A DNA stretch of 11,873 nucleotides from JBAZOJ01 sp041648755. Lineage in GTDB: Bacteria > Planctomycetota > B143-G9. The stretch's first letter is position 1. Every line of letters begins with the position of its first letter. The DNA lies in contig JBAZOJ010000100.1 of the NCBI GenBank assembly GCA_041648755.1, forward strand, positions 1-11,873, read 5' to 3'. Positions 1-7,084 of this stretch are shown here, piece by piece. The notes under the pieces were generated by a model that was given only the letters and a program-made list of their open reading frames with translations, was not told where the DNA came from and did not search any database. The position numbers and the translations under genes are program-made.

Positions 1-219
1 TGAGCTTCAACTGTCGTCGCGTTCCCCGCGATTCTTCTTTCTCAGGATGGCGCGAAGACATGCAAATATGGGTTCGGAGCAAGCCGCTGCTAAGAAGGAG
101 CCTTTACCCCGTCACCCTTCAAGGGGATACTGGGTAGGAGCGCCACGCACCCGCCTTGCGACTGGTCCTCCGTAGGCGCGGCGTAGGAGGATGGCATCGG
201 CCTGTAAGGCTGTTCTTAG

Positions 220-337
220 TAGGGGCGAACCCGCGTGTTCGCCCGGGATTATGCCGCACCGCACCGCCATCAATGTTTTGCGTCCGCGTCCTCCGGGACG
301 CCCGATTCTATCGGGCGAACACGCTGTTACGCCCCTA
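220..337. repeat. 118-bp imperfect inverted-repeat element (REP/MITE-like)
   Basis: The outer arms TAGGGGCG (220-227) and CGCCCCTA (330-337) are exact reverse complements. Inside them GCGTGTTCGCCCG (233-245) is the exact reverse complement of CGGGCGAACACGC (312-324). The centre holds a further hairpin, GCGTCC (286-291) against GGACGC (296-301) with a four-base loop. The nested symmetry and lack of coding capacity fit a non-autonomous palindromic element. From memory, GGGCGAAC-type palindromes are dispersed in many environmental bacterial genomes, but I cannot count copies here. Confidence 0.7.
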
Positions 338-475
338 TCAATGAAATCCACGCAATGCGGACACATGCCATCCCCCGTTGGATGTCTTGTCGGGGGAGAC
401 TGGCTTGGCGCAGAGGATCTGCTGCTATTCTGTCTGCTGGATGTAACCAGCGGATCCCGGACTGGGACTTTTCTC

Positions 476-503
476 CTGTCATTCGCTCAGACAATGGTAC
501 TAT
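476..503 (+). promoter_or_regulatory. Possible extended -10 promoter for the secreted protein gene
   Basis: TGGTACTAT at 495-503 fits an extended -10 element (TG-n-TAnnnT). CTGTCA at 476-481 is a weak -35 match with a 16-bp spacer. The transcript would begin near 510 and leave a leader of roughly 90 nt before the ATG at 603. This rests on motif matching only. Confidence 0.3.
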
Positions 504-602
504 CATGCTATGGGGAAACCGCGCTTTCGTTTCTCCCACCTCGGGTCGCTTTGCCTTGGGCCGCCACACGCGATGGTGTGCCGGTCGAATAGGATGTGAG
601 AT

Positions 603-1829
603 ATGTCAAAGAGACTGTTCCTGGCTTTTCTTCTACTGGTCGCCCTGCAAATGGGTTCTTTGTCAGTCGGATATGGCGAAGGGGCCGCGATCAAGCACGC
701 CTTCCTCCCAGAGTGTGTCCAGAGTATTTGTGCTGGCGGCGAGGACTACGCGGTCATGCAGATTGGCGAGGGGCGTCTGTTGTGCTTCGATACCGCGAAG
801 AAGCGCATTCGATGGTCGCTCGGGCTTGAATTCAAGAAAGAGGGGAATCTTGTCCTGGCGCGGTCGGATGTCCTTCTGTATGCTGATAGTCTCGCAGTCG
901 TATACTTTCCCAATACCGATCTGAGAGTGAAAATCCTCAAGGTGCAGTCTGGAGAGATAGTTGGCGACTTCGCTCTTGAGGGCAAGTACAACCGAGCGGT
1001 GGCGCTGGGAAGGATGGGCGGGAAGAGACTGCTTTATTGCGATTCCAAAGTATTCGTGCTTTGCTATGGTGGCTATGTATATGTGTATGATATGGCAGCC
1101 CGAAAGCTGGTCTTCATTCAGCCCGGGGTTCAGATGAAGACGGATGTCTGGGGAGGTTCGCTGGTGACCGTCGAGGGCTCGACGATCAAGCGCGTGTTCG
1201 ACGTTGCCTCATTAACAAAGAGCGAGAAGGTTATCTACACGGCTGAACCGGGGAGGACTCTCTGCTTCGAAGCTCTTGAGAAATGCCTGATCGTGTATGA
1301 AAGGCAGGGCGTGATAGACCTCAACGTGACCTATGACATTCAGATCATTGACCGAGACGGCAACAAGGGTGCCAAAACTGCATCGGAGAAACTGATCTGG
1401 CCAAGTTCTATGCGTGGGGAACAGGCGGTTCACTTCATTTCCAGGTCGGAAACACCGCTGGCTTTGGATCTTGAGAAACTCGAATTCCTCAGATGGAAGG
1501 CGTACCTCGGGGAACTGATGCAATGCTCCGGAGGCTATCTGCTATCTTTCTTCGGGCATACCGATTCCTACGTGGTGATCAAGGAGACGGATGGTTCGAT
1601 CGCAGACGAGGTTCCCATGCGAAGCATCAAGAGCGACTTTTCCACGGGCTGTCCAAAGTTCCTCTCCGTCGGATACTGCGTGTTCTCCAAGGACTTGGGT
1701 TGGGTGGAGGATGTAGCCAAGGCGCTGGCCAAGGAAAAAGAGATGGTGCTTGGAGATGATCCTGCCTGCGCAAGCGTTCTTTGGGGCATCCTCCCTCCTT
1801 GGAGGAGTCTGGTTCCGCGGTCGCGCTGA
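603..1829 (+). CDS. Secreted beta-propeller-like protein of unknown function
   Basis: The 408-residue product begins with a classical signal peptide: K3-R4, then a hydrophobic core at about 5-20, with a probable cut near residues 23-28. It should therefore be exported. The mature part is rich in short beta-strand segments. One repeat, GRLLCFDTAKKRIRWSLGL at 57-75, resembles a blade of PQQ-like or WD40-like propellers, and weaker repeats follow (for example GYVYVYDMAARKLVF), so a propeller fold is an inference. No catalytic motif is visible. Eleven cysteines, including C38 and C43, is a high count for an exported protein. The start is supported by AGGATG eight bases upstream. The last 20 or so residues (SVLWGILPPWRSLVPRSR) do not look like propeller sequence and may be a drifted or frameshifted end. 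It lies about 200 bp upstream of the hydrolase and is probably a separate unit. I do not recognise the family. Confidence 0.85.
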   Translation: MSKRLFLAFLLLVALQMGSLSVGYGEGAAIKHAFLPECVQSICAGGEDYAVMQIGEGRLLCFDTAKKRIRWSLGLEFKKEGNLVLARSDVLLYADSLAVVYFPNTDLRVKILKVQSGEIVGDFALEGKYNRAVALGRMGGKRLLYCDSKVFVLCYGGYVYVYDMAARKLVFIQPGVQMKTDVWGGSLVTVEGSTIKRVFDVASLTKSEKVIYTAEPGRTLCFEALEKCLIVYERQGVIDLNVTYDIQIIDRDGNKGAKTASEKLIWPSSMRGEQAVHFISRSETPLALDLEKLEFLRWKAYLGELMQCSGGYLLSFFGHTDSYVVIKETDGSIADEVPMRSIKSDFSTGCPKFLSVGYCVFSKDLGWVEDVAKALAKEKEMVLGDDPACASVLWGILPPWRSLVPRSR

Positions 1830-1976
1830 CGGCTTTAGATCACGCAGCACATGCAGTCTTACGTCCGAAGGTCTGAGTGGGCTGCACCGCTGCCTTCGCC
1901 CTTGATCCTCTCGCGCTTCTGACGGATCTCCAGGATACCCCCTTCGCGCCATTTCCCCTCTGCTTGCACACAAACG

Positions 1977-2004
1977 TTGGCTTCGACCCAGCGTCCAAGA
2001 TAAT
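1977..2004 (+). promoter_or_regulatory. Sigma-70-like promoter of the hydrolase-methyltransferase operon
   Basis: TTGGCT (1977-1982, four of six consensus bases) and GATAAT (1999-2004, five of six) are separated by 16 bp. Transcription would start near 2011 and give a very short leader carrying the GGGAGGT ribosome binding site at 2014-2020. Spacing and position are good, but the site has not been compared with other promoters of this genome. Confidence 0.5.
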
Positions 2005-2026
2005 GGACTGACCGGGAGGTCGGAAA

Positions 2027-2833
2027 ATGTCCATGTTCGTGAAACTGATGATCGTGGTTGTCGTCCTTCTCGCTTCCATCATGGCGGCGGCGTACTTTCT
2101 GCGCAACAAATTGACTTATTTCCCTGACAAACACCTCGTTGGTCTGCCCCTCCAGATGGGGCTGGAGTATCGCGACGCGAACTTCACTTCGGCCGACGGC
2201 ACCAAGCTCGCCGGGTGGATTGTCGAGAAGCAGAATGCCCGTGGCTGGGCGCTCGTGTGCCACGGGAACGGTGGCAATGTTTCCTACAACCTGGAACTGC
2301 TGAACACCATAGCTAAAAACGGGTTCAATGTCCTGATCTTCGACTACCGCGGTTTCGGCAATAGCGAAGGCACGCCGACCGAGGAAGGGCTCTACGCGGA
2401 TACCATCGCCGCAGCCGATTTCCTGATGGAGCAACCCGGCTTCAATCCCCATCGCTTCCTTATCTACGGACATTCGATCGGTGCAGCGGCAGCACTGTAC
2501 TGCGCTATCGAGCGGAGGCCGTCAGAACTCATCCTCGAAGCCCCATTCTCCTGCCTCGCGGACGCTGCTGCTTCGCACTATCCCGCGTTCATCGTTCGCC
2601 CCGTGCTTGGCAGGCAGTATGACAATATGGCTCGTATCGGAAAACTGCTTTGTCCGTTGCTGATCGTGCACGGAATGACGGACGGCGTGATCCCGCAGAG
2701 CCTCGGCAAGAAGCTGTTTGATGAGGCCAAGGGTGACAAGACCTTTGCGTCGCATCCTAACGGACACAATAACGCACATGATTGCAGCGAGTACGAGAAC
2801 GCCGTGCGTGACTTCATCGACAGGTTCTACTAA
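2027..2833 (+). CDS. Membrane-anchored alpha/beta hydrolase (BEM46/YfhR-like)
   Basis: This 268-residue protein has an N-terminal membrane anchor (about 4-25) followed by an alpha/beta-hydrolase domain. Visible family landmarks are the oxyanion strand HGNGGN (79-84), DYRGFGNSEG (106-115), the nucleophile elbow GHSIG with Ser150, the acid in HGMTD (Asp219) and the base in NGH (His247). The catalytic triad is therefore complete. The layout matches the BEM46/YfhR/YqkD type of serine hydrolase, whose natural substrates are mostly unknown; an esterase- or thioesterase-like activity at the inner membrane is inferred. The start is chosen for GGGAGGT at 2014-2020, six bases upstream; an in-frame ATG two codons later is the alternative. 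The methyltransferase gene follows after 33 bp on the same strand, so the two are probably co-transcribed. Confidence 0.93.
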   Translation: MSMFVKLMIVVVVLLASIMAAAYFLRNKLTYFPDKHLVGLPLQMGLEYRDANFTSADGTKLAGWIVEKQNARGWALVCHGNGGNVSYNLELLNTIAKNGFNVLIFDYRGFGNSEGTPTEEGLYADTIAAADFLMEQPGFNPHRFLIYGHSIGAAAALYCAIERRPSELILEAPFSCLADAAASHYPAFIVRPVLGRQYDNMARIGKLLCPLLIVHGMTDGVIPQSLGKKLFDEAKGDKTFASHPNGHNNAHDCSEYENAVRDFIDRFY

Positions 2834-2866
2834 AGGCCTCTCGTTTCTGCACCGAGAAGAGGTTGG

Positions 2867-3658
2867 ATGGACAAAGCCGGTTTGTCGGCGGATGAATCAT
2901 GTCAGGACGGTAGAACCGCAAAGACCGGAGCACCCGTCGGCTGGGAGCCGATGGGTACCGCGCTTGTCACCTATTCCAAGGGTGATTTCGACGCCACGCT
3001 TTCCGTGATCCGCGAAGACGGCGATGTGGCACGCTTTGCGGCCAAGTTCTTCTTCCGCGACTACTGGGCGCTCGATGAAATCGAACGGAGCGCTCTTGAC
3101 ATGTGTTCGGGCCGGGTGCTGGAACTTGGGGCAGGAGTGGGCGGATCGGCGCTTTATCTGCAAAGAAAAGGGCTCGAAGTGGTTGCACTTGACTGCTCGC
3201 CTGACTGCGTGGCGCTGATGAAGAAGCGGGGAGTGATCCGCGCTGTTGTCGGCGACGCCTTTCGCTATGAAGAGCGCGGGTTTGACACGGTGCTGTCGCT
3301 GATGAACGGGGCCGGGCTCTTCGGCACGATGGCCGCCTTTGAAGACTATTTGTCCCGCCTGGATGCTCTGCTCAATCCCGGTGGCAAGTTTATCTTCGAT
3401 TCCTACGACCTGCGCAAGGTCGCTGACCCCAGGGAAAGGGCCTACCAGGCTTACCTGACGGGGCAGGGCAGGTATTTCGGGGAATACTTGACCCGCCTCG
3501 AGTTCTCCGGGCGTTGCGGCGAGCCCTATCGCACCCTCCATCTTGACCCGGACACCCTCCTGGCTGCCGTTGCCGGACATGGGCTCGTGTGCAGGTGCTA
3601 CCCGCGCGACTACTGCGGCCGCTACCTTGCAGTGGTTTCACGCAAGGAAACGCCGTAA
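2867..3658 (+). CDS. Class I SAM-dependent methyltransferase
   Basis: This 263-residue protein has a complete class I methyltransferase core. Motif I is VLELGAGVG (84-92), the acidic end of strand 2 is Asp109 (VVALDCSP), motif III is GDAF (129-132), motif IV is FDTVLSLMNGAGLFG (139-153), and LNPGGKFIFDSYD follows. Together with the region ahead of motif I (FFFRDYWALDEIE) this resembles a family of small stand-alone methyltransferases whose substrate is, to my knowledge, unassigned. The ATG at 2867 has only a modest ribosome binding site (AAGAGG, four bases upstream). Relatives as I recall them begin close to the GTALVTY segment, so the ATG at 2951, with GGGAG three bases upstream, is a credible alternative that would remove 28 residues. 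It is probably the second gene of an operon with the hydrolase. Confidence 0.9.
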   Translation: MDKAGLSADESCQDGRTAKTGAPVGWEPMGTALVTYSKGDFDATLSVIREDGDVARFAAKFFFRDYWALDEIERSALDMCSGRVLELGAGVGGSALYLQRKGLEVVALDCSPDCVALMKKRGVIRAVVGDAFRYEERGFDTVLSLMNGAGLFGTMAAFEDYLSRLDALLNPGGKFIFDSYDLRKVADPRERAYQAYLTGQGRYFGEYLTRLEFSGRCGEPYRTLHLDPDTLLAAVAGHGLVCRCYPRDYCGRYLAVVSRKETP

Positions 3659-3719
3659 GCAGGTTTCAACGGAATGCGGAATTGGATTGGGGCACGGGAA
3701 GCCAGCGGGCGGATATCGG

Positions 3720-5180
3720 CTATTTGCTCTTCTTCCGGAAGACCACCAGCGTCAGAATCAGCGATCCCACCAATCCGATAATCGCCGTGATGATCATCCG
3801 CTTGACTATGTTGTCATGGCCATGGGTGTTCTCGTACGCGGAGCCGATGGCGCCGACGATGATTCCTAACACTCCCCAGGCGAGTACGGGGGGCCGCGAA
3901 ATATCCAAATGGGTTCGCTTCGAATAGTAGTTCGCGGAAGAGAACATGAACACAAGGGCTCCCACGACTACTGCGCCGAAAGCGTGTGTGAAGCCCAGCG
4001 CACTCACAAGAAGTCCGACCAGGCCGCCCGTTGCCGCGCCAAAAAACAGAACGCTCGTTGTCTCTTCAGCGGTTCGTGCCTTCAACTCGTGCGCTTCTCT
4101 TTCGCGCGCTTCCACTGACTTACCGGGCTCCACCGCAGCAGAGGATCGCGGCAAAGCTGGCTTTGCCGGGCGATACAATTCCTCCAACTTCTTTGTGCTG
4201 TCAGTTGCTGCAGAAGCACCTGTCCGCTGAGTCTGCGCAACCGACGCTGCCGAAGTTGTGCTGCCAGGCGCGGGACCCCTTGCGCTGCCATCGCGGGTGT
4301 TGAAGAATGACTCCCACGTTTCGGGTTGTTTCATCTCGACCGCGGTCTGGGCCGGAACTGCGGCAACTTCCTGCCGGTTTCCTGCGGGCGCGCTCTTTTC
4401 AGCGGGCTTGTCGGGAAGCTTGCCGTCCTTCTTCAGCGACTCGAGAAGGTTGCGGAACTCAGGCGAAAGCTCGCCGTGCGCAACCGAGGGCAGCGGAGGT
4501 TTCGGCATAGCCGGCGGCGCGGGCGGGTTGCCCGGAGTCGACGGCAGGTGTATCGAAGGGGGTACTTGCTCGCGCACATTGTCCAGTTGTGCGGTGATTT
4601 TCATCTTCAAGGGCTGGGGAGAGAATGGGCTTGGCGGATCCTGCGGCCCTTTTGAAAAGGTCTGATGGTGCTGAACCTCTTCAGGCTGGGAAAGGTGAGA
4701 ATGGTCTCTGGGAGGCGCGTAAAGCACAGGCGGAACAATCGGGGGCGGCTCCTGCGCTTTGGGAGCTTTCGGCGGGCCGGATGATCCGGTCTTTGACGGC
4801 TCGTGCAACTTCGGATTCGTGAAGGGATTGGCGCGACCTTCCGTGTGGCTCGCCCCGATGATTCCCAGGGCCAACGCCCAGCTTTCGATGCCCCATCTCG
4901 CCATCCCGTCGCTGATGCGCTCCTTGCCCGCGAGCTTGAGCCGGAGCATGTCCATCATGATGACCGCAGTGGCGCGATTGGTTATGCTGACAAGATCCGC
5001 GGGGATGTTCGAGTTGAGGGCGGCGATAATCGCCTTCGCTTCGGGTGAATCCGATGCCAGGGCTTCTTTCACATGAGGAATGGCCTTTTCCCGGTCTTTG
5101 AGAATATCGGTACCGTGGGTCGCGACAAACTTCGCGAGCCTCGCCCTGAGTTCATCCGATGACTTGTTGGTCTGAACCAC
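3720..5180 (-). CDS. Array paralogue A: helical domain, long linker, four-TM membrane protein
   Basis: Read from GTG at 5180 this is 486 residues. Residues about 11-109 form a helical domain (ILKDREKAIPHVKEAL, then ISDGMARWGIESWALALGI with W96 and W101). A Pro-rich linker of about 265 residues contains PPVLYAPP (shared with C and D), and TEGRANPF and HGELSPEF (shared with E). KARTAEE precedes four membrane segments (about 377-480) with FGAATGG, PPVLAW (430-435) and the basic tail RKKSK. There is no signal peptide; basic residues in the middle loop and tail suggest both termini are cytoplasmic. The longer reading from ATG 5216 is rejected because that ATG lies in the promoter spacer, and because the GTG start puts W96 at the same residue number as in C and D. 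The ribosome binding site GAAGGA (5193-5198) is rather far, 12 bases away. Function unknown. Confidence 0.88.
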   Translation of the reverse strand: MVQTNKSSDELRARLAKFVATHGTDILKDREKAIPHVKEALASDSPEAKAIIAALNSNIPADLVSITNRATAVIMMDMLRLKLAGKERISDGMARWGIESWALALGIIGASHTEGRANPFTNPKLHEPSKTGSSGPPKAPKAQEPPPIVPPVLYAPPRDHSHLSQPEEVQHHQTFSKGPQDPPSPFSPQPLKMKITAQLDNVREQVPPSIHLPSTPGNPPAPPAMPKPPLPSVAHGELSPEFRNLLESLKKDGKLPDKPAEKSAPAGNRQEVAAVPAQTAVEMKQPETWESFFNTRDGSARGPAPGSTTSAASVAQTQRTGASAATDSTKKLEELYRPAKPALPRSSAAVEPGKSVEAREREAHELKARTAEETTSVLFFGAATGGLVGLLVSALGFTHAFGAVVVGALVFMFSSANYYSKRTHLDISRPPVLAWGVLGIIVGAIGSAYENTHGHDNIVKRMIITAIIGLVGSLILTLVVFRKKSK

Positions 5181-5204
5181 TATATCACGCCATCCTTCTA
5201 CGAT

Positions 5205-5232
5205 AGGGTATCCCATGCCAAGCCCAAGTCAA
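5205..5232 (-). promoter_or_regulatory. Conserved array promoter upstream of A
   Basis: On the minus strand TTGACT (5232-5227) and TACCCT (5210-5205) are 16 bp apart. The -35 side, CGCTTGACTT followed by a GC-rich stretch and GGCATGGG, is nearly the same as upstream of E and close to that of D. The -10 box is the weakest of the three. Conservation between paralogues, rather than the match to consensus, is the main support. Confidence 0.6.
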
Positions 5233-5327
5233 GCGAATTGAGTGCCTTTGCGCAGGCTTGGAGGTCGCAAACGAACAAACAAAGCGGCCTGCTGCAACCG
5301 GCAGAACAGGACGACGCAAATCTGCCA

Positions 5328-5939
5328 TCACGGCTGTGGCTTCCTTCTGCGTTGGAAAATCGCTGTCAGAATGAAAGATCCCATCAGTGCGATGGCTATC
5401 GCATCAATGATCCTCCGGATAATGAAACAATCGGCGTGACCATGGTACTCCGGAAAGAACATGGTGCCCCCAATCGCCAGGCCAAGGAACGTCCACGCAA
5501 GCACCGGAGGATTCGGGAAAGCCGGTGTCTTTTGCTTCCGGCCGAAAAGCCATGATGAGAGCGTGAAGACCAGGCCTCCAACGAAAATGCTGCCAATCAG
5601 GCCGACCAGAGCATAGGCGACCCCTGCCAGAAGCCCGGCGATTGCCCCGGTGATGCAGCCAAAGGCGACCACGCCGCTGGTCCGCGATTTCAGGTTCCAG
5701 CCTGCTGATGAAAGGTGCGAGAGTTTGAATTTCTTGACTTCGTGGGCAAGATGCCCCGTTGGCACGTGCATCTCGGGAGCAGTGTCGGCTTCGGTGCTTT
5801 TCACTCCACCCATTGAGCCCAACCTTGCAGGCATGGGCATCGGAGAGAGTCCGCCATCGAATTTCTTGTGGCTTGGCCTGGAATCTGCGTGCGAAGAAGG
5901 GCCGTGCGATGGCGCGTCAGGATGCTTCGGATTTCCCAT
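5328..5939 (-). CDS. Array paralogue B: linker and four-TM module only, no helical domain
   Basis: Read from ATG 5939 this is 203 residues. It begins directly in the linker. HKKFDGGLSPMPMPARLGSM (24-43), GGVKSTE and APEMHVP match C and D almost word for word, and four membrane segments follow (about 89-196) with FGCITG (93-98), PPVLAW (144-149) and the basic tail RRRKPQP. The N-terminal helical domain of its paralogues is wholly absent. The start is supported by AGGGAGG at 5956-5950, ten bases upstream, which lies inside the last codons and near the stop of C. The earlier in-frame ATG at 5999 would overlap C by 55 bases and adds residues with no match in the family. The C stop and the B start are five bases apart, so B is probably translated from the C message by coupling. 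Function unknown. Confidence 0.85.
   Translation of the reverse strand: MGNPKHPDAPSHGPSSHADSRPSHKKFDGGLSPMPMPARLGSMGGVKSTEADTAPEMHVPTGHLAHEVKKFKLSHLSSAGWNLKSRTSGVVAFGCITGAIAGLLAGVAYALVGLIGSIFVGGLVFTLSSWLFGRKQKTPAFPNPPVLAWTFLGLAIGGTMFFPEYHGHADCFIIRRIIDAIAIALMGSFILTAIFQRRRKPQP
5802..5881. repeat. Linker-coding repeat, copy in gene B
   Basis: An 80-bp stretch coding for the SPMPMP-ARLGSMGG linker of B that aligns without gaps with 6425-6504 (C) and 7559-7638 (D). It is the most diverged of the three copies but still obviously the same DNA. Confidence 0.75.
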
Positions 5940-5944
5940 CGTCG

Positions 5945-6925
5945 CTATGCCTCCCTCTTGTGGTGGAAGATCGCGATCAGAATCATTGATCCTAACCATG
6001 CCATGAGGGTGGCCGATGCGCCCCCGCCAACCATAAAAGAGGGCATAGACCCGTCGTACTCCGGAAAGAACATGAGGCAGCCGATTGCTATGCCAAGTCC
6101 CGTCCAGGCAAGCACAGGTGGTTTCGAATCAGGCAGTGTACGCCGTAACCGGTAATAGAGAAGAGATGAGATCGTGAATACAATTGCCGAAACGACTATT
6201 GCGCCGATCAACCCGATCCAGGCATAGAGCATTCCTGCAAGGAGCCCTGAAAATCCTCCGGTCAAGCTGCCAAAGACCACCATGCTCGTTATCTCGCGCC
6301 AACCTTGCGATCTCAGGCTCCAGCCTGCTGTCGAAAGATGCGGGAACTTGAATTTCTTGACAGTGTGGGCGAGATGCCCTGTCGGCACGTGCATCTCGGG
6401 AGTAGCCTGCGCCTCAGTGCTTCTTACTCCACCCATCGAGCCCAACCTGATGGGCATGGGCATCGGAGAAGCGGCGCTATCGAAATTCTTGTGTCTTGGC
6501 CTGGATGCATCCCGGTCGGAAGGATGTTTGGCATGCGCCATCGGAGGCGCATACAACACAGGGGGCACTACGTGAGTTTCGCTGTTCTTCCGGCTTTCCC
6601 CGACAATCCCCAGTGCAATTGCCCAGCTTTCCACGACCCAGCCTGCAAGGTCCGTGCTCAGTCTCTCCTTCTGTGCCAGATTCGACTTGAGGATGTCCAT
6701 CGTTATGTCAGCGGTTGCATGCGTGACGCTACCCGCAAGAATCCCGGGAACATTGGAGTCGAAAGCTGCGATTATGGCCTTTGCTTCCGGCGCCTCAGAT
6801 GCCAGCGCATCCCTCAGAAGGGGAATGCACTTCGCCCTGTCCTTGAGGATATCGGTGCCCTGGGTCTCGACAAACGTCGCGAGCCTTATCCTGAGCACGC
6901 CCAGTGTCTTGTCGGATGAAGTCAC
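5945..6925 (-). CDS. Array paralogue C: helical domain, linker, four-TM membrane protein
   Basis: This 326-residue protein starts at GTG 6925 with AAGGAG (6937-6932) six bases upstream. The helical domain (about 11-109) has ILKDRAKCIPLLRDAL and AGWVVESWAIALG with W96 and W101; the Arg before the first Trp in A, D and E is Gly here. The linker carries PPVLYAPP and SPMPMPIRLGSMGGVRSTE. The membrane module (about 215-321) has FGSLTGG, GLLAG, PPVLAW (269-274) and the extracytoplasmic FFPEYDG loop. C is closest to D and B. No copy of the array promoter is seen in the 159 bp between D and C, so C-B may be transcribed from the D promoter. Its last codons hold the ribosome binding site of B. Function unknown. 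Confidence 0.9.
   Translation of the reverse strand: MTSSDKTLGVLRIRLATFVETQGTDILKDRAKCIPLLRDALASEAPEAKAIIAAFDSNVPGILAGSVTHATADITMDILKSNLAQKERLSTDLAGWVVESWAIALGIVGESRKNSETHVVPPVLYAPPMAHAKHPSDRDASRPRHKNFDSAASPMPMPIRLGSMGGVRSTEAQATPEMHVPTGHLAHTVKKFKFPHLSTAGWSLRSQGWREITSMVVFGSLTGGFSGLLAGMLYAWIGLIGAIVVSAIVFTISSLLYYRLRRTLPDSKPPVLAWTGLGIAIGCLMFFPEYDGSMPSFMVGGGASATLMAWLGSMILIAIFHHKREA
6425..6504. repeat. Linker-coding repeat, copy in gene C
   Basis: Aligned by eye without gaps, this 80-bp stretch differs from the copy in D (7559-7638) at about seven positions, all transitions. It encodes HKNFDSAASPMPMPIRLGSM and the following GGV. Confidence 0.8.
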
Positions 6926-7084
6926 AGCCCGCTCCTTCGACCATTGAATGCACTGCCTGGTCCTCGAACCACACGAACGGGCCGGGGAGTGCTTGTGCGC
7001 CGGACCGATTCCCCGGGCAGCGATGGCCCGAAATGGAAGAACCCGATGCAGTGGTAGGCAGAAGGCAGCGGATTTCGCATTCGG

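Larger units (their letters stand above)
1..602. other. Intergenic region without a convincing gene
   Basis: About 600 bases precede the first credible gene. Open frames crossing this stretch on both strands translate to low-complexity, Arg/Cys/Pro-rich peptides with no recognisable domain, and the longest of them overlaps the start of the secreted protein gene in another frame. The region contains an inverted-repeat element (220-337), a hairpin with a perfect 7-bp stem (371-377 with 391-397) and a possible promoter close to 500. GTAGG recurs at 134, 172, 183 and 219, perhaps from degenerate copies of the repeat arm. The window opens on TGA, which might be the stop of a gene outside it, but that cannot be judged. 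Confidence 0.6.

Noticed and set aside
371..397. Hairpin TCCCCCG / CGGGGGA read as an intrinsic terminator
   Set aside because: No T tract follows on either strand and the 13-base loop is large; it may fold but does not look like a terminator.
235..924. 229-codon plus-strand open frame overlapping the start of the secreted protein gene
   Set aside because: Its product is an Arg/Cys/Ser-rich patchwork without a domain, it runs through the inverted-repeat element, and it overlaps a gene with a clear signal peptide and ribosome binding site.
2008..2023. Hairpin CTGACC-GGGA-GGTCGG that could hide the ribosome binding site of the hydrolase gene
   Set aside because: With the likely promoter at 1977-2004, transcription begins near 2011 and half of the left stem would not be in the RNA.
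1859..2473. 204-codon open frame on the minus strand opposite the hydrolase
   Set aside because: It is antisense to a hydrolase with a complete catalytic triad and shows no domain of its own.
2897..3580. 227-codon open frame opposite the methyltransferase
   Set aside because: It mirrors the methyltransferase codons, has no motif and no sensible start; a shadow frame.
5260..5310. Possible terminator after B: GC-rich stretch followed by a T-rich tract on the minus strand
   Set aside because: The best stem is only four base pairs (CTGC/GCAG) and is not next to the T tract, so it is too weak to annotate.
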